From NCBI RefSeq assembly GCF_009711405.1, contig NZ_SMLW01000675.1, positions 1-64,000 on the forward strand: DNA of 64,000 nucleotides, written 5' to 3'. This stretch comes from Fulvivirga kasyanovii. Lineage in GTDB: Bacteria > Bacteroidota > Bacteroidia > Cytophagales > Cyclobacteriaceae. Position numbers and translations under genes: made by a program. Numbering within the stretch: the stretch's first letter is position 1; the number at the start of each line of letters is the position of its first letter. Under the pieces are notes generated by a model. That model did no database searches. It saw only the letters and a list, made by a program, of their open reading frames with translations, and was not told the DNA's origin. Shown one piece after another: positions 53,601-62,304 of this stretch.

Positions 53601-54788
53601 GAGGTGGTGTATCAGGGAGGTAATGGTAATTGTAGCATTGAGGAGGTAATACCGGTAACGGTTTACAGAGAGGTTACACCATTATTCACTGTAAATAACC
53701 TCACGGAGTTCGTAGGAGGAAGTGCAACCTTGAATCTCAGCAATGCTTCCAGTCCGTTAGATGATACAGATTTCGATTACAACTGGTCATTTGGTACAGA
53801 TGCATCACCGGCGACTGCATCAGGTTTAACACCTCCGACAGTTACTTATACCTCACCAGGACCTAAGACGGTTACTTTGACCATTACTAACCCGGATGCA
53901 GCGGCAGCGGGACTGGATTGCGAGGTGAGCTACACGGAAATTATCAATGTAATATTGCCGCCGATTGTAGCAGACTTTAAAGCTACTCCGGTTGCAGGAT
54001 GTATGCCATTGGAAGTTTCCATTACTGAGAACAATTCAACAGGAGATGCATATGCCTGGGAGGTGGTCAACCAGTTAGGCAATACTATACTTACCTCGGC
54101 AGAAGCTAACCCCACCTTTGTGCTGGTTACGCCAGGTACTTATGATATTATCCTGACAACTTCAAATACCATTACCGGGCAGACTGCGGTGGCTACTCAG
54201 TCGGATATAGAGGTGTACGAGCTGCCAATTTCTTCATTTGACCTTAGGCCTGATGTGATTTATTTGCCAGATCAGCCTATGAGGACGTTTAACTATAGTG
54301 ATGGTGCCAATCAATACCTTTGGGATTTTGGAGATGGAGCAACATCAGATGGGTTTGAACCGGAGCATCTTTACACTTACGAAGGTGTATTTACGATAAC
54401 CCTTGAGGCTTCAATGGATTACGGTGATGGTGTGGTTTGTTCTGATACAAGTACACAAGAAGTGGTGGTGCAGGAGGGAGGCGCTACGCGTATTCCTAAC
54501 GCATTTACCCCTGACACTAACGGGCCATCCGGGGATGGAAGGATCACCAACGAGGTGAACAATGATATTTTCCTTCCTATCACACAAGGTGTGGAAGAGT
54601 TCCAGATGCTGATCTTTGATCGCTGGGGCAGCCTGATCTTTGAAAGCAATGACCAGACTGTAGGCTGGGATGGATACGATGCGAATGGCAATCTGTTACC
54701 GGCAGGAGTATATGTTTATAAGCTCACGCTGAGGCTATCCAATGGAGATAGAACTACCAGAATTGGAGATGTAACGTTGATTAGGTAA
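49968..54788 (+). CDS. Giant T9SS-type adhesin, 3' part with type B C-terminal sorting domain
   Basis: This frame continues the adhesin after the deletion near 49957. The first codon given (TTG, 49968) is only the point where the frame becomes distinct; a separate translation start is unlikely. It holds the end of repeat unit 16, units 17 and 18, several divergent PKD-like copies, PKD domains (for instance NWSFGTDASPATASG and YLWDFGDGATSDGFEP), and the gliding-motility-associated C-terminal domain: RIPNAFTPDTNGPSGDG, NNDIFLPITQGVEEFQMLIFDRWG, GWDGYDANGNLLPAGVYVYKL and the final GDVTLIR. That domain (about 90 residues) is the type B type IX secretion signal, which needs a PorP/SprF partner, encoded 20 bases downstream. 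Confidence 0.85.
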   Translation: MYQVTPKSSAANGDCTGDPFNITITVNPEPVVDPALASIEVCSDEVLNITLNTNGTSIAADRYDVSLVSQSGNLIGGATIGSNLAANALSNDSYENVSGTDGTVVYRVTPKSAAADGDCIGNPFDITVTVHPEPVIDPTLASANICSSEITGVVFDTNGVSIGAASYDVVVVSQDAALSGSATVGPGLTANAIENDVFTNVTSTPLTIIYRVTPRSAVADGDCIGDPFDIAITVDPEPALNPGLDNNGCSDEITNITLSTNGLSVAANTYRLEGVNIPAVAGFSAAPGNAVVGSTGNLNLIRNDVFTNTSSAPVTVTYQIRPISVGPLSCEGAIETIDFEVLPEPVLDLSLSPAPVCSDVAFGYTLNTVASSVAATSYNIISVTANPNLTPVVVTTGNGLPANALAGDIFTNTTSSPLTVVYRIVPVSGDNCQGDAEDITFTVNPAPQMADLDNTVCSDEASGIVLATTATSVGAASYEIMDIRVAAGLVANAGNATVGLTTDVNEIAGDIFTNSTNGPLTVEYDVVPISGASCRGPETPPATIVLTIEPAIVVDDPADENLCSGETTNITLTSPTNPSSGDVTFNYSAVASGAVTGFIPALNNLPENFVIAHTLVNNDNTPQTVTYTITPVASAANEGAGCNGASETVVVTVEPRPVMNVSSTVQTVCEGDATSIELTTPTTPSSGNVFFRLDNVVANGGVTGASTIGDIFNDGDFLADVLSNPSNSPQQVKYTFTPVTSASLGTGGACEGASVDVTITVNPEPNVVASQTTVDICSGDILNVSFSEPQGIANTLFKWTVADNPNVTGESDGFGNLLFQVLFNSGNTPETLIYTVTPETNGCEGPSTTVTVNVAPTPNINVASNFISVCEGDPANPLSIELDGDVASTTFFWTATSSNTDISGYSGGSGTNGDFINQVIYNDGIAPGTVTYTIRPVGPTGCQGAPQTVIASIGPRITGQFLSSDIPKCNDTNPTFLTLQFTGIPPFEIEYSDGATTTLLTGIPNFHVLQVNPTVTTTYSIVSVTDANGCSALPANQTGTQAVTVTVNEVDATFQVVGDDTGCSPLTVNFSFNQEAGVDYTWSWFDGTPDEDINATTTVNGQIVTHTFENFSTSSNFEAQVQLVATKGSCVDFSTKTVTVFPTIRPNVIANSPTTICGGGNVSFSNFTLGASTHKWFYRRQGVSEEIDVRATAAGVNYDLVNTSSQNPIIYEVVYQGGNGNCSIEEVIPVTVYREVTPLFTVNNLTEFVGGSATLNLSNASSPLDDTDFDYNWSFGTDASPATASGLTPPTVTYTSPGPKTVTLTITNPDAAAAGLDCEVSYTEIINVILPPIVADFKATPVAGCMPLEVSITENNSTGDAYAWEVVNQLGNTILTSAEANPTFVLVTPGTYDIILTTSNTITGQTAVATQSDIEVYELPISSFDLRPDVIYLPDQPMRTFNYSDGANQYLWDFGDGATSDGFEPEHLYTYEGVFTITLEASMDYGDGVVCSDTSTQEVVVQEGGATRIPNAFTPDTNGPSGDGRITNEVNNDIFLPITQGVEEFQMLIFDRWGSLIFESNDQTVGWDGYDANGNLLPAGVYVYKLTLRLSNGDRTTRIGDVTLIR

Positions 54789-54808
54789 ATTGAATTATTG
54801 AGGTAACT

Positions 54809-55861
54809 ATGTTAAAAAATATACTACTTGTTCTATTTCTTGCAGTAATAACCATAACTCAAAGCTATGGTCAGGATCCGCAATTTTCGCAGTATTATGC
54901 GGCCCCTTTATATCTGAATCCGGGGTTTACGGGTATTACACCGCAGCAACGTCTTGTAGCGAACCACAGGGTACAGTGGCCAAACCTTCCACAGGCTTTT
55001 TCTACCTATTCATTTTCGTATGAAATATTTGTAGATGAACTGAAAAGTGGTTTTGGCGTGCTGGCAACGACAGATAAAATGGGATCGGCAGGTTGGAGAA
55101 CAACTTATGCAGGGCTTTTATATTCGTATAAGGTAAGGATTAACAAGAATTGGGTATTTTCACCCGGTCTGTACTTTTCGTATGGCAGCAATGGGATAGA
55201 CAGGTCTAAATTACAGTTGCGCGACGGACTTGAATTTGATGGTCAATCCATAGACCCTGATCTCAATAAGCTGGGCAACCAAAACTACTTTGACTTTTCC
55301 TCGGGCGCAGTTTTATATAACAGAAGCCTTTGGTTCGGCGTTTCGGCTTATCACCTGAACAGGCCAAATCTTTCCATTCTCGGTGAGGAGAGCCGGTTAC
55401 CGGTAAGGGTAAACATACATGGAGGAATGAAATTGCCCCTGTACAATGGGCCAAGGACGATTTCAAAGGTTTCTTACCTCACACCTTCATTTGTATACCG
55501 TATGCAAGGGCCGTCGTTCCAGCAGTTGGATGTTGGGCTCCAATACCATGTCGATCCTATCGCCGTAGGAGTTTGGTATAGAGGTATCCCTATCAGCGGG
55601 TCTTTCAAGTCAGGAACTGAAACCATTCAGGTGGTGCAGCAGGATGCTTTGGTCTTTGTTATGAGCTTATTATTTGGTAACTTTCAAGTAGGGTATAGCT
55701 ATGATTTTACGGTGTCGAGGCTGAGTACTTCTACCGGAGGGTCGCACGAAGTATCTATAATTTACGAATTTGTAGCTAAATCTATCAGACCGGGAGTAAA
55801 GAGAAAGAGTAAGCTGATCCCTTGTCCTTCATTTAATAGCAAAGAAGGCTTCTGGAATTAA
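54809..55861 (+). CDS. PorP/SprF family type IX secretion protein
   Basis: 350 residues with a signal peptide ending SYGQ/DPQFSQYY near 21. The mature start QDPQFSQYYAAPLYLNPGFTG is the typical PorP/SprF opening, and the rest alternates as a 14-strand-type outer-membrane barrel (SFSYEIF, GLLYSYKVRINKNWVFSPGLYFSYG, VGYSYDFTVS). In Flavobacterium, SprF is needed to secrete the adhesin SprB, and type B proteins are often encoded beside their own SprF-like protein. It starts 20 bases after the giant adhesin, so the two form a secretion pair. A charged tail (KRKSKLIPCPSFNSKEGFWN) follows the barrel and contains a CPSF motif shared in form with the protein at 59751 (CPTF). Confidence 0.92.
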   Translation: MLKNILLVLFLAVITITQSYGQDPQFSQYYAAPLYLNPGFTGITPQQRLVANHRVQWPNLPQAFSTYSFSYEIFVDELKSGFGVLATTDKMGSAGWRTTYAGLLYSYKVRINKNWVFSPGLYFSYGSNGIDRSKLQLRDGLEFDGQSIDPDLNKLGNQNYFDFSSGAVLYNRSLWFGVSAYHLNRPNLSILGEESRLPVRVNIHGGMKLPLYNGPRTISKVSYLTPSFVYRMQGPSFQQLDVGLQYHVDPIAVGVWYRGIPISGSFKSGTETIQVVQQDALVFVMSLLFGNFQVGYSYDFTVSRLSTSTGGSHEVSIIYEFVAKSIRPGVKRKSKLIPCPSFNSKEGFWN

Positions 55862-56025
55862 TAAGGTCCGGAAGCACAATTATAACTTTAGTATTTTCAT
55901 TTTAAAGGCCAATTCCGCAATTGGTCGACATAACCCTGTCATGCCAGGTTTCCTTGGCCGACAGGTTCGTATCAATTGATGTCTGTGCTTGGCTTTGAAC
56001 ATTAACCGGGAAACGTTTGAAGCTG
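55862..56025. other. Spacer with two hairpins between the secretion cassettes
   Basis: CCAATT (55909-55914) pairs with AATTGG (55919-55924) around CCGC. CCTGTC (55935-55940) pairs with GACAGG (55960-55965), with an inner GCCA-TGGC pairing. Neither has a good T run. They may terminate the first cassette partly or sit in the leader of the second. No gene is seen. Confidence 0.4.
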
Positions 56026-59000
56026 ATGAACCTTAAGAGATTAACATTTCTTATCCTTTTTTTATTGACCCTTGTCTTTCAGAAGTCTGTTGCTCAATGT
56101 GGGGGGCAGATCATGGAACCTGGTTTTGCCTTTTTAACCAGTAGCCGGGGGTGTGCCCCTTTCAACGTAGGTATTGAAACGCTTTATCTGGCTGCCACTC
56201 CTGGTACAGTATACTATGTGGACTGGGGAGATGGTACACCTGAAGAAACTTATGTGCAGACCAATGCCACAGGAGTCACACTAACCCACGTTTATCCCAA
56301 TTCACCCGTAGAATGTGGCTACGATGTAATTATTGATGCAGAGAACGGATGCAATCCGCGAGGAAGTGTTGTGCCCATCGAGACTCAGGTAGTGGTCTGG
56401 ACCAACGATGTGCTGTCCATAGATCCAGGTGTTTTCAGGGTTTGTCAGGGGTATGCTGCTGATGTTCAGTTTATAGATAATAGTGACTGGAATTGCTTCC
56501 CTCGGCCAACAAGGGAGAACGGGGAGCCCAGATGGATTCAATGGATATACGGCACGGGAGCGGCTGCTAACAGAATTCCCGGTATAAATGTTAATAGCGT
56601 GACTCCTGCTGCCTATCCTTACCAGGACCCTGCTCCAGGCATGAACCCAAAATATCCTATATATGCTCCGGGGGAAGTAAGCCTGCCAATCAATGTGCCG
56701 GCAACAGCTCCTGCCGATATTGGTAAGGAGTTTCAGATAACATTAAAAAACTGGAACCAGTGTAATCCTTACGATAATGATATCACAGATGGTAACGCAT
56801 TTAACCCGGTAAGCGGAGACCTTGTAAACGGAGATAATGCCCCGCAAACCCTTACGGCCAGAGTTGTAATTGTAGATGCTCCTCAGCCAGACTTTCAAAC
56901 GCGCCTGGGCAATGCCGCCGGCCCTGTGCAAAGTACATTTTGTGTAGAGGAGGATATTTACTTCGAAGATCTTACACCTCCCATAGCAGGTGCTGGTTTT
57001 AATTATACCTGGGAATTTTATGATAACAGCACAGGTACGGGTACCCCAGTGTTTACAAGCAATGCTGTAAATCCAATTTATGCATACTCCACTGGAGGAC
57101 AGAAATTGATACGCCTCATGGTTCATGATGGTAATGCTGCCGGGAACTGCGAGGCTATATATGAAGACCTCGTGTTTATCTCACCAACACTGATCGCCAA
57201 TATTGGAGTTTCTGATCTTTCAGATAACCCTATAGCTCCATTGTTCTGTCAATCTACTGCATCACCTGTTAATTTTGATGTACGTTTCACCGATAACTCG
57301 ACCGGTGTGCCAAATCCATCAACTCAGTGGAGGTGGGAATTTTATGATGAAAATGACGTATTAGTAAGGGAAGAACCGGGAGCCGGGGCTTTTTCATCTA
57401 CTGAACTTGGGCCGTTTGATGAAGTATTTACCAATGTAGGCACTTATCGGGTAAAACTACTGATCAGGGATGTCGGAACTTCATGTGTCAGTGAGGATGA
57501 AGTCGAAGTGATAGTGTATGAGAACCCAGTGGCCAATTTTTCTGCGGACAGGGTTTGTGAAGGCAACGCAACTTCATTTGAAGATCTTTCAACTTTAAAT
57601 CCCATCAATGGGGAAAGTATAGTGAGTTGGGAGTGGGATTTTGATTACGATGGAGTTACGTTTAGCAAGGATGCTGCTTATGATAACCAGACCAGTTTTA
57701 CCAGAGCATATGCAGCTTCTGGTACTTATGAGGTTGCCCTGAGAGTTACCACTGATCAGAACAGTTGCTCCGACATCTTTACACAAACAGTAACAGTTGA
57801 TCCATTGCCATTGGCAGACATTACACCTGACCAGACCTCAGGGTGTAGTGAGTTGCTGGTCAACTTTACCAATAATGCCGTAGGCTCTCAGCCGGATGTT
57901 ATCAGTCAATATATTTGGGAAATTGATGCGGGTTCCGGCTACGTGGTAGATTCTATTCAGAATCCTGCCGATCCGTCATTCACAAACATATATGCGAAGA
58001 GCTTTGCCAATCTTACTACCACGAATAAAATCTATAATGTAAGGTTGAGGAGTATCAGTGTAAATGGGTGCGAGACGGTAAGTGCGCCAGTTGCGATTAC
58101 CGTACTGCCCGGGCCGAGATCAGGCTTTATGTCACTTAATTACTCTCCGTTTGATGATAACTGCTCTCCGGTAAATGTTGATTTTGAGGTAGATAGCGAA
58201 ACACAATCGCTCAATCCTGTTGATTATCAGTGGAGGATAGATGACAGTAATGGACTGGTTTACCAGGAAAATACTGGAAGTACGCCGGCATTTAATTATC
58301 AGTTTGTCAATGATACGCAATCGGTTAAAAATTTCTATGTGACCTTAAATGCCACGCTTGCCAGTGGTTGTAGTGGTGACTCTACAAGGATAATCAGGGT
58401 AAACCCGGTACCGAGTGCCAACTTTGATATTGATACCCTGGAAGTCAATTGCGACCTGATGCGTATAGAATTTGAAGCAGCACAGAAGGGGCTGACCACT
58501 TATGAGTGGGAGATAAGGGAAAACGGGGCTATAACTTTCTCATCTAATGCTGTGGGAGATAGGTTTGAGCATGTTTTCAATAAAGTAACTGCGGATGTCA
58601 ATGTAGAAGTACGTTTACGTACAACAAATTTTGCTAACTGCGAGAGTGACATTGAAATTCAAAACTTCATAGTTCCTCAGCGGGAGGATATTAATGTGGC
58701 CTTTACTGCTACTCCGCTAAACCAGACATTGCCTTCATCTACAGTGTTTTTAAGCAATACTACGAATAGCGGCCCATGGACATATTTATGGGATTTTGGA
58801 AATGGAGATACTTCAACAGACCCAGCCCTCGGTCAATATGAATATGGTACTTATGGTACATATACAATAACCCTGACAGCCAGCTATGGTGACTGTTCTG
58901 AGTCTCAGGCTGTAGTGGTTACGATAGATCCGATTCCCCCCGTGGTTGATTTCGATTATGATCCGGCATCTGGATGTGCTCCACTGACGGTTAACTTCAC

Positions 59001-59748
59001 AAATCTTACACAATATGCAGAGCCAGGTAGTTATTTCTGGCAGTTTGGTGTGGATCAGGGAACTTCCAATGCCATTAACCCATCATATACCTATTATGAG
59101 CCCGGCATTTACACCGTCAGTCTGTCTGCTACTAATGTGCTTGGTGATACCATTACAGAAACCAAGCCTCTGATCATAGAGGTCTTTGAAAGTCCAAATG
59201 CGCAGTTTGAAGTAAGGCCTAGCATCGTTTACATTCCCGATAACCCGCTATACATAAAAAATAACAGCTTTGGTGCTACATCGTTCTTCTGGGATTTTGG
59301 TGACGGAAACACTTCCGAGGATGATGAACCTGTACATTACTATGAGGAGGAAGGTGAGTACGACATTATGTTAATAGCTATCAATGAAAATGGCTGTCGC
59401 GATACTACCAGAAGGGAAAGTATAGTGAAGACCATCAATGGTGGCAGGATATTGATACCCAATGCCTTTTCTCCAAACCTGATAGGGCCTATTGGAGGTG
59501 AAGCAGGCGGGATAGCGGGTACGAATGACATCTTCCTGCCAATTTCAGAAGGAGTTACTGAATTCGAAATGCTGATTTTCAACAGATGGGGAGAACTCTT
59601 ATTTCAAAGTAATAATAAGAATCTGGGCTGGGATGGATACTACAAAGGAAAGCTTTGTCCTCAGGATGTATATGTCTATAAGCTCAACCTCACCTTTGAG
59701 GATGGTACAAGAACGACCAAAATGGGAGATGTGAATTTGATCAGGTAA
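56026..59748 (+). CDS. PKD-rich T9SS type B surface protein
   Basis: About 1240 residues from the ATG at 56026, chosen because the signal peptide MNLKRLTFLILFLLTLVFQKSVAQ starts there; a TTG at 56017 would add three residues. It contains an N-terminal module shared with the giant adhesin (VCQGYAADVQFIDNSDWNC, RWIQWIYG, LKNWNQCNPYD, GDLVNGDNAPQ) and about nine PKD or PKD-like domains (FNYTWEFYD, SWEWDFDYDG, YLWDFGNGDTS, YFWQFG, FFWDFGDGNTSED). It ends in a type B sorting domain (RILIPNAFSPNLIGP, NDIFLPISEGVTEFEMLIFNRWG, GWDGYYKG, GDVNLIR). It is probably anchored or released at the cell surface by the type IX system. The next gene, 2 bases later, encodes its PorP/SprF partner. Confidence 0.92.
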   Translation: MNLKRLTFLILFLLTLVFQKSVAQCGGQIMEPGFAFLTSSRGCAPFNVGIETLYLAATPGTVYYVDWGDGTPEETYVQTNATGVTLTHVYPNSPVECGYDVIIDAENGCNPRGSVVPIETQVVVWTNDVLSIDPGVFRVCQGYAADVQFIDNSDWNCFPRPTRENGEPRWIQWIYGTGAAANRIPGINVNSVTPAAYPYQDPAPGMNPKYPIYAPGEVSLPINVPATAPADIGKEFQITLKNWNQCNPYDNDITDGNAFNPVSGDLVNGDNAPQTLTARVVIVDAPQPDFQTRLGNAAGPVQSTFCVEEDIYFEDLTPPIAGAGFNYTWEFYDNSTGTGTPVFTSNAVNPIYAYSTGGQKLIRLMVHDGNAAGNCEAIYEDLVFISPTLIANIGVSDLSDNPIAPLFCQSTASPVNFDVRFTDNSTGVPNPSTQWRWEFYDENDVLVREEPGAGAFSSTELGPFDEVFTNVGTYRVKLLIRDVGTSCVSEDEVEVIVYENPVANFSADRVCEGNATSFEDLSTLNPINGESIVSWEWDFDYDGVTFSKDAAYDNQTSFTRAYAASGTYEVALRVTTDQNSCSDIFTQTVTVDPLPLADITPDQTSGCSELLVNFTNNAVGSQPDVISQYIWEIDAGSGYVVDSIQNPADPSFTNIYAKSFANLTTTNKIYNVRLRSISVNGCETVSAPVAITVLPGPRSGFMSLNYSPFDDNCSPVNVDFEVDSETQSLNPVDYQWRIDDSNGLVYQENTGSTPAFNYQFVNDTQSVKNFYVTLNATLASGCSGDSTRIIRVNPVPSANFDIDTLEVNCDLMRIEFEAAQKGLTTYEWEIRENGAITFSSNAVGDRFEHVFNKVTADVNVEVRLRTTNFANCESDIEIQNFIVPQREDINVAFTATPLNQTLPSSTVFLSNTTNSGPWTYLWDFGNGDTSTDPALGQYEYGTYGTYTITLTASYGDCSESQAVVVTIDPIPPVVDFDYDPASGCAPLTVNFTNLTQYAEPGSYFWQFGVDQGTSNAINPSYTYYEPGIYTVSLSATNVLGDTITETKPLIIEVFESPNAQFEVRPSIVYIPDNPLYIKNNSFGATSFFWDFGDGNTSEDDEPVHYYEEEGEYDIMLIAINENGCRDTTRRESIVKTINGGRILIPNAFSPNLIGPIGGEAGGIAGTNDIFLPISEGVTEFEMLIFNRWGELLFQSNNKNLGWDGYYKGKLCPQDVYVYKLNLTFEDGTRTTKMGDVNLIR

Positions 59749-59750
59749 TT

Positions 59751-60767
59751 ATGAAGAAGAGAGTACTTTTTATCCTTTTAATATGCTTATCGGTTGAGGT
59801 GTTGGCGCAGGATCCGCATTTTTCACAATATTATTCCGCACCACTGTACCTTAACCCGGCTTTTTCCGGCACTGGTTCAGGGCACCGGTTTATAGCTAAT
59901 TACAGGAACCAATGGCCTAATCTGGCTAATGGTTTTGTGACCTACTCCTTTTCGTATGATTTTAATCTACAGGACTTGAGGAGTGGTGTGGGTTTGCTGG
60001 CTACGGTTGATAAAGCTGGTTCTGCAAATTTACGGTCAACTTCGGTTGGGTTTATATACTCTTACAAAGTCCAGCTTTCTAATAAATGGGTGATGACACC
60101 GGGCCTGTACTTTGGCTATGGCCACAGGAATATTGATTTTAATAAGCTTGTATTTGGAGACCAGCTAGAGTTTAGCAACGATGGGCAAGTCCCAACGACA
60201 GATCCCACTTTTGGGAATCTGGGAAGTACCGGATATTTTGATTTTGGCACAGGTTTTCTGGTTTATAACAAGACATTTTGGGCGGGGTTTTCAGCACATC
60301 ATTTAAACCAGCCCAATCGGTCATTGTTGGGAGAGGAGAGTGAGATCCCGATAAAAACATCTATCCATGCGGGTGTGAAAATCCCCTTGTACAATGGCGT
60401 GTTTAAGCGGGATAAAATTTCAAGCATAGCACCATCGTTTGTTTACCAGAATCAGGGAAGTTTCGACCAATTGGATGTGGGACTACACTTTCTCTATGAA
60501 CCGGTAATGATAGGTGTCTGGTATCGTGGTATTCCCATTCAGCAAAATACAAAAGATAATATAAGTCAGGATGCCGCAGTCTTGATTCTGGGCCTTCAGT
60601 TTGACCAGTTTGAAATTGCCTATAGCTACGACTTTACTATTTCTGAGCTGGGCACTATATCAGGAGGTGCTCATGAGGTCTCGTTGAAATATAACGTGGA
60701 TATTGCCCTGCGGTCAAAGACCAAACGTAAAGATAAGTTCATACCCTGTCCCACGTTTGTTAAATAG
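59751..60767 (+). CDS. PorP/SprF family type IX secretion protein (second)
   Basis: 338 residues with signal peptide ending VLAQ/DPHFSQYY near 19. It matches the protein at 54809 along its whole length: NPAFSGTGSGHRFIANYRNQWPNL, TYSFSYDFNLQDLRSGVGLLAT, HLNQPNRSLLGEESEIPIKTSIHAG and WYRGIPI. The two are clear paralogues, so the adhesin plus SprF pair was duplicated. The start is 2 bases after the stop of the surface-protein gene. Its barrel is expected to bind the sorting domain of that partner. Confidence 0.93.
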   Translation: MKKRVLFILLICLSVEVLAQDPHFSQYYSAPLYLNPAFSGTGSGHRFIANYRNQWPNLANGFVTYSFSYDFNLQDLRSGVGLLATVDKAGSANLRSTSVGFIYSYKVQLSNKWVMTPGLYFGYGHRNIDFNKLVFGDQLEFSNDGQVPTTDPTFGNLGSTGYFDFGTGFLVYNKTFWAGFSAHHLNQPNRSLLGEESEIPIKTSIHAGVKIPLYNGVFKRDKISSIAPSFVYQNQGSFDQLDVGLHFLYEPVMIGVWYRGIPIQQNTKDNISQDAAVLILGLQFDQFEIAYSYDFTISELGTISGGAHEVSLKYNVDIALRSKTKRKDKFIPCPTFVK

Positions 60768-60793
60768 TCCTTTTCAAGGTAGGTTATAAATGC

Positions 60794-60801
60794 TAAATTT
60801 G
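60794..60801 (+). promoter_or_regulatory. Bacteroidota -7 promoter box (TAAATTTG) for the nucleotidyltransferase gene
   Basis: TAAATTTG matches TAnnTTTG and lies 50 bases before the start at 60852, followed by GC-poor leader. The -33 element is not clear. Confidence 0.45.
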
Positions 60802-60851
60802 CATTTTATTAATCTAAACGTTATGCAGGCTTAATTTTAAGCCTAAGCTCT

Positions 60852-62264
60852 ATGGACTATTCTGCCCAAATCCTTAAAAATCCAATATTTAAAATAGTTA
60901 GTGAGGCCGCCGTTGAACTTCAAGTGGAAACTTATGTTATAGGCGGTTTTGTACGGGATATTTTGTTGAAAAGGCCCTCGAAAGATATAGACTTTGTCTG
61001 TGTGGGGAGTGGTATAGCGCTGGCCAAAAATGTAGCAGACAGGTTAGGCAATGCCCAGGTGAATGTGTTTAAGAATTTTGGTACGGCCATGATCAGCTAC
61101 AAAGGTTGGGAGCTTGAGTTTGTAGGAGCCAGAAAGGAATCATACAGAAAAGAAAGCAGAAAGCCCATTGTAGAAGATGGCACGTTGGAAGATGACCAGA
61201 ACAGAAGGGATTTTACTATCAATGCCCTGGCCATAGGGCTGTCAAAGGATAACTTCGGCAAACTTATAGATCCGTTTGACGGGCTTAAGGATCTCAAAAG
61301 GAAGACCCTCAGAACACCGTTAGACCCGGATGTGACTTTTTCTGATGACCCGCTAAGAATGATGCGGGCTGTTCGGTTTGCTACCCAGCTTCATTTTGAT
61401 ATAGAGCCCGATACTTTTGAAAGTATTATCAAGAACGCTGAAAGGATCAAAATTGTATCTCAGGAGCGCATAACAGATGAGCTTAATAAGATCATTCTGG
61501 CGGATAAACCATCTTATGGATTTAAGCTCCTTTTTCATGCGGAATTGCTGAAGCTCATCTTTCCTGAAATGGTTGATTTACATGGAGTGGATATTATTGA
61601 TGGGAAAGGCCACAAAGATAATTTCTATCACACGCTTCAGGTACTTGATAACACGGCGGATAGATCCAAAGACCTTTGGCTCAGATGGGCAGCCATACTG
61701 CACGATATTGCCAAACCAGCCACTAAAAGGTTTGATAAGAAAGCAGGCTGGACCTTTCACGGGCATGAGGACAAAGGCGCACGAATGGTGCCTAAGATAT
61801 TTAGGAAGCTCAAGCTGCCTTTAAATGAAAAGATGGATTTTGTTCAAAAACTGGTCCGGCTGCATTTAAGGCCTATTGCCCTGGTGAAGGAAGATATAAC
61901 CGATACAGCTATCAGAAGGCTGCTATTTGAAGCAGGTAACGATATTGAAGACCTGATGAAGCTTTGTAAGGCGGATGTTACTTCTAAAAATGATGTAAAA
62001 GTAAAGAAATACCTCAGCAACTTTAAAAAGGTGGAAAAGAAGATGCGTGAGGTCGAGGAGAAAGACCGGGTAAGGAACTTTCAGCCACCTATCACCGGTG
62101 ATGAGATCATTCAAACCTTTAACCTGAAACCTGGCAGGATCATAGGCGAGATTAAAGAGGAGATTAAAGAAGCGATACTCGACGGTAAGATCAGGAATAA
62201 CAAGCAGGAAGCGTGGAAATATATGTTGGAAGTGGCTGAAAAGAAAGGTGTTGAACTCAACTAA
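60852..62264 (+). CDS. CCA tRNA nucleotidyltransferase family protein with HD domain
   Basis: 470 residues. The nucleotidyltransferase head has GGFVRD (31-36) and the metal-binding D45-x-D47 (KDIDFVCVG), followed by the arginine-rich EDDQNRRDFTINALAI and DDPLRMMRAVRF region of class II CCA-adding/poly(A) polymerase-like enzymes. A C-terminal HD phosphohydrolase domain carries H260, H284-D285 (ILHDIAKP) and HGHED. It most likely adds or repairs the CCA end of tRNAs; the HD part may act on 2',3'-cyclic phosphate ends. The basic C-terminal helices (KIRNNKQEAWKYMLEVAEKKG) are family-like. Its own promoter box is upstream. Confidence 0.9.
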   Translation: MDYSAQILKNPIFKIVSEAAVELQVETYVIGGFVRDILLKRPSKDIDFVCVGSGIALAKNVADRLGNAQVNVFKNFGTAMISYKGWELEFVGARKESYRKESRKPIVEDGTLEDDQNRRDFTINALAIGLSKDNFGKLIDPFDGLKDLKRKTLRTPLDPDVTFSDDPLRMMRAVRFATQLHFDIEPDTFESIIKNAERIKIVSQERITDELNKIILADKPSYGFKLLFHAELLKLIFPEMVDLHGVDIIDGKGHKDNFYHTLQVLDNTADRSKDLWLRWAAILHDIAKPATKRFDKKAGWTFHGHEDKGARMVPKIFRKLKLPLNEKMDFVQKLVRLHLRPIALVKEDITDTAIRRLLFEAGNDIEDLMKLCKADVTSKNDVKVKKYLSNFKKVEKKMREVEEKDRVRNFQPPITGDEIIQTFNLKPGRIIGEIKEEIKEAILDGKIRNNKQEAWKYMLEVAEKKGVELN

Positions 62265-62304
62265 ATTAATTAGATTTGAGCTTTTGCAATTTAACAAGAT
62301 AGAA

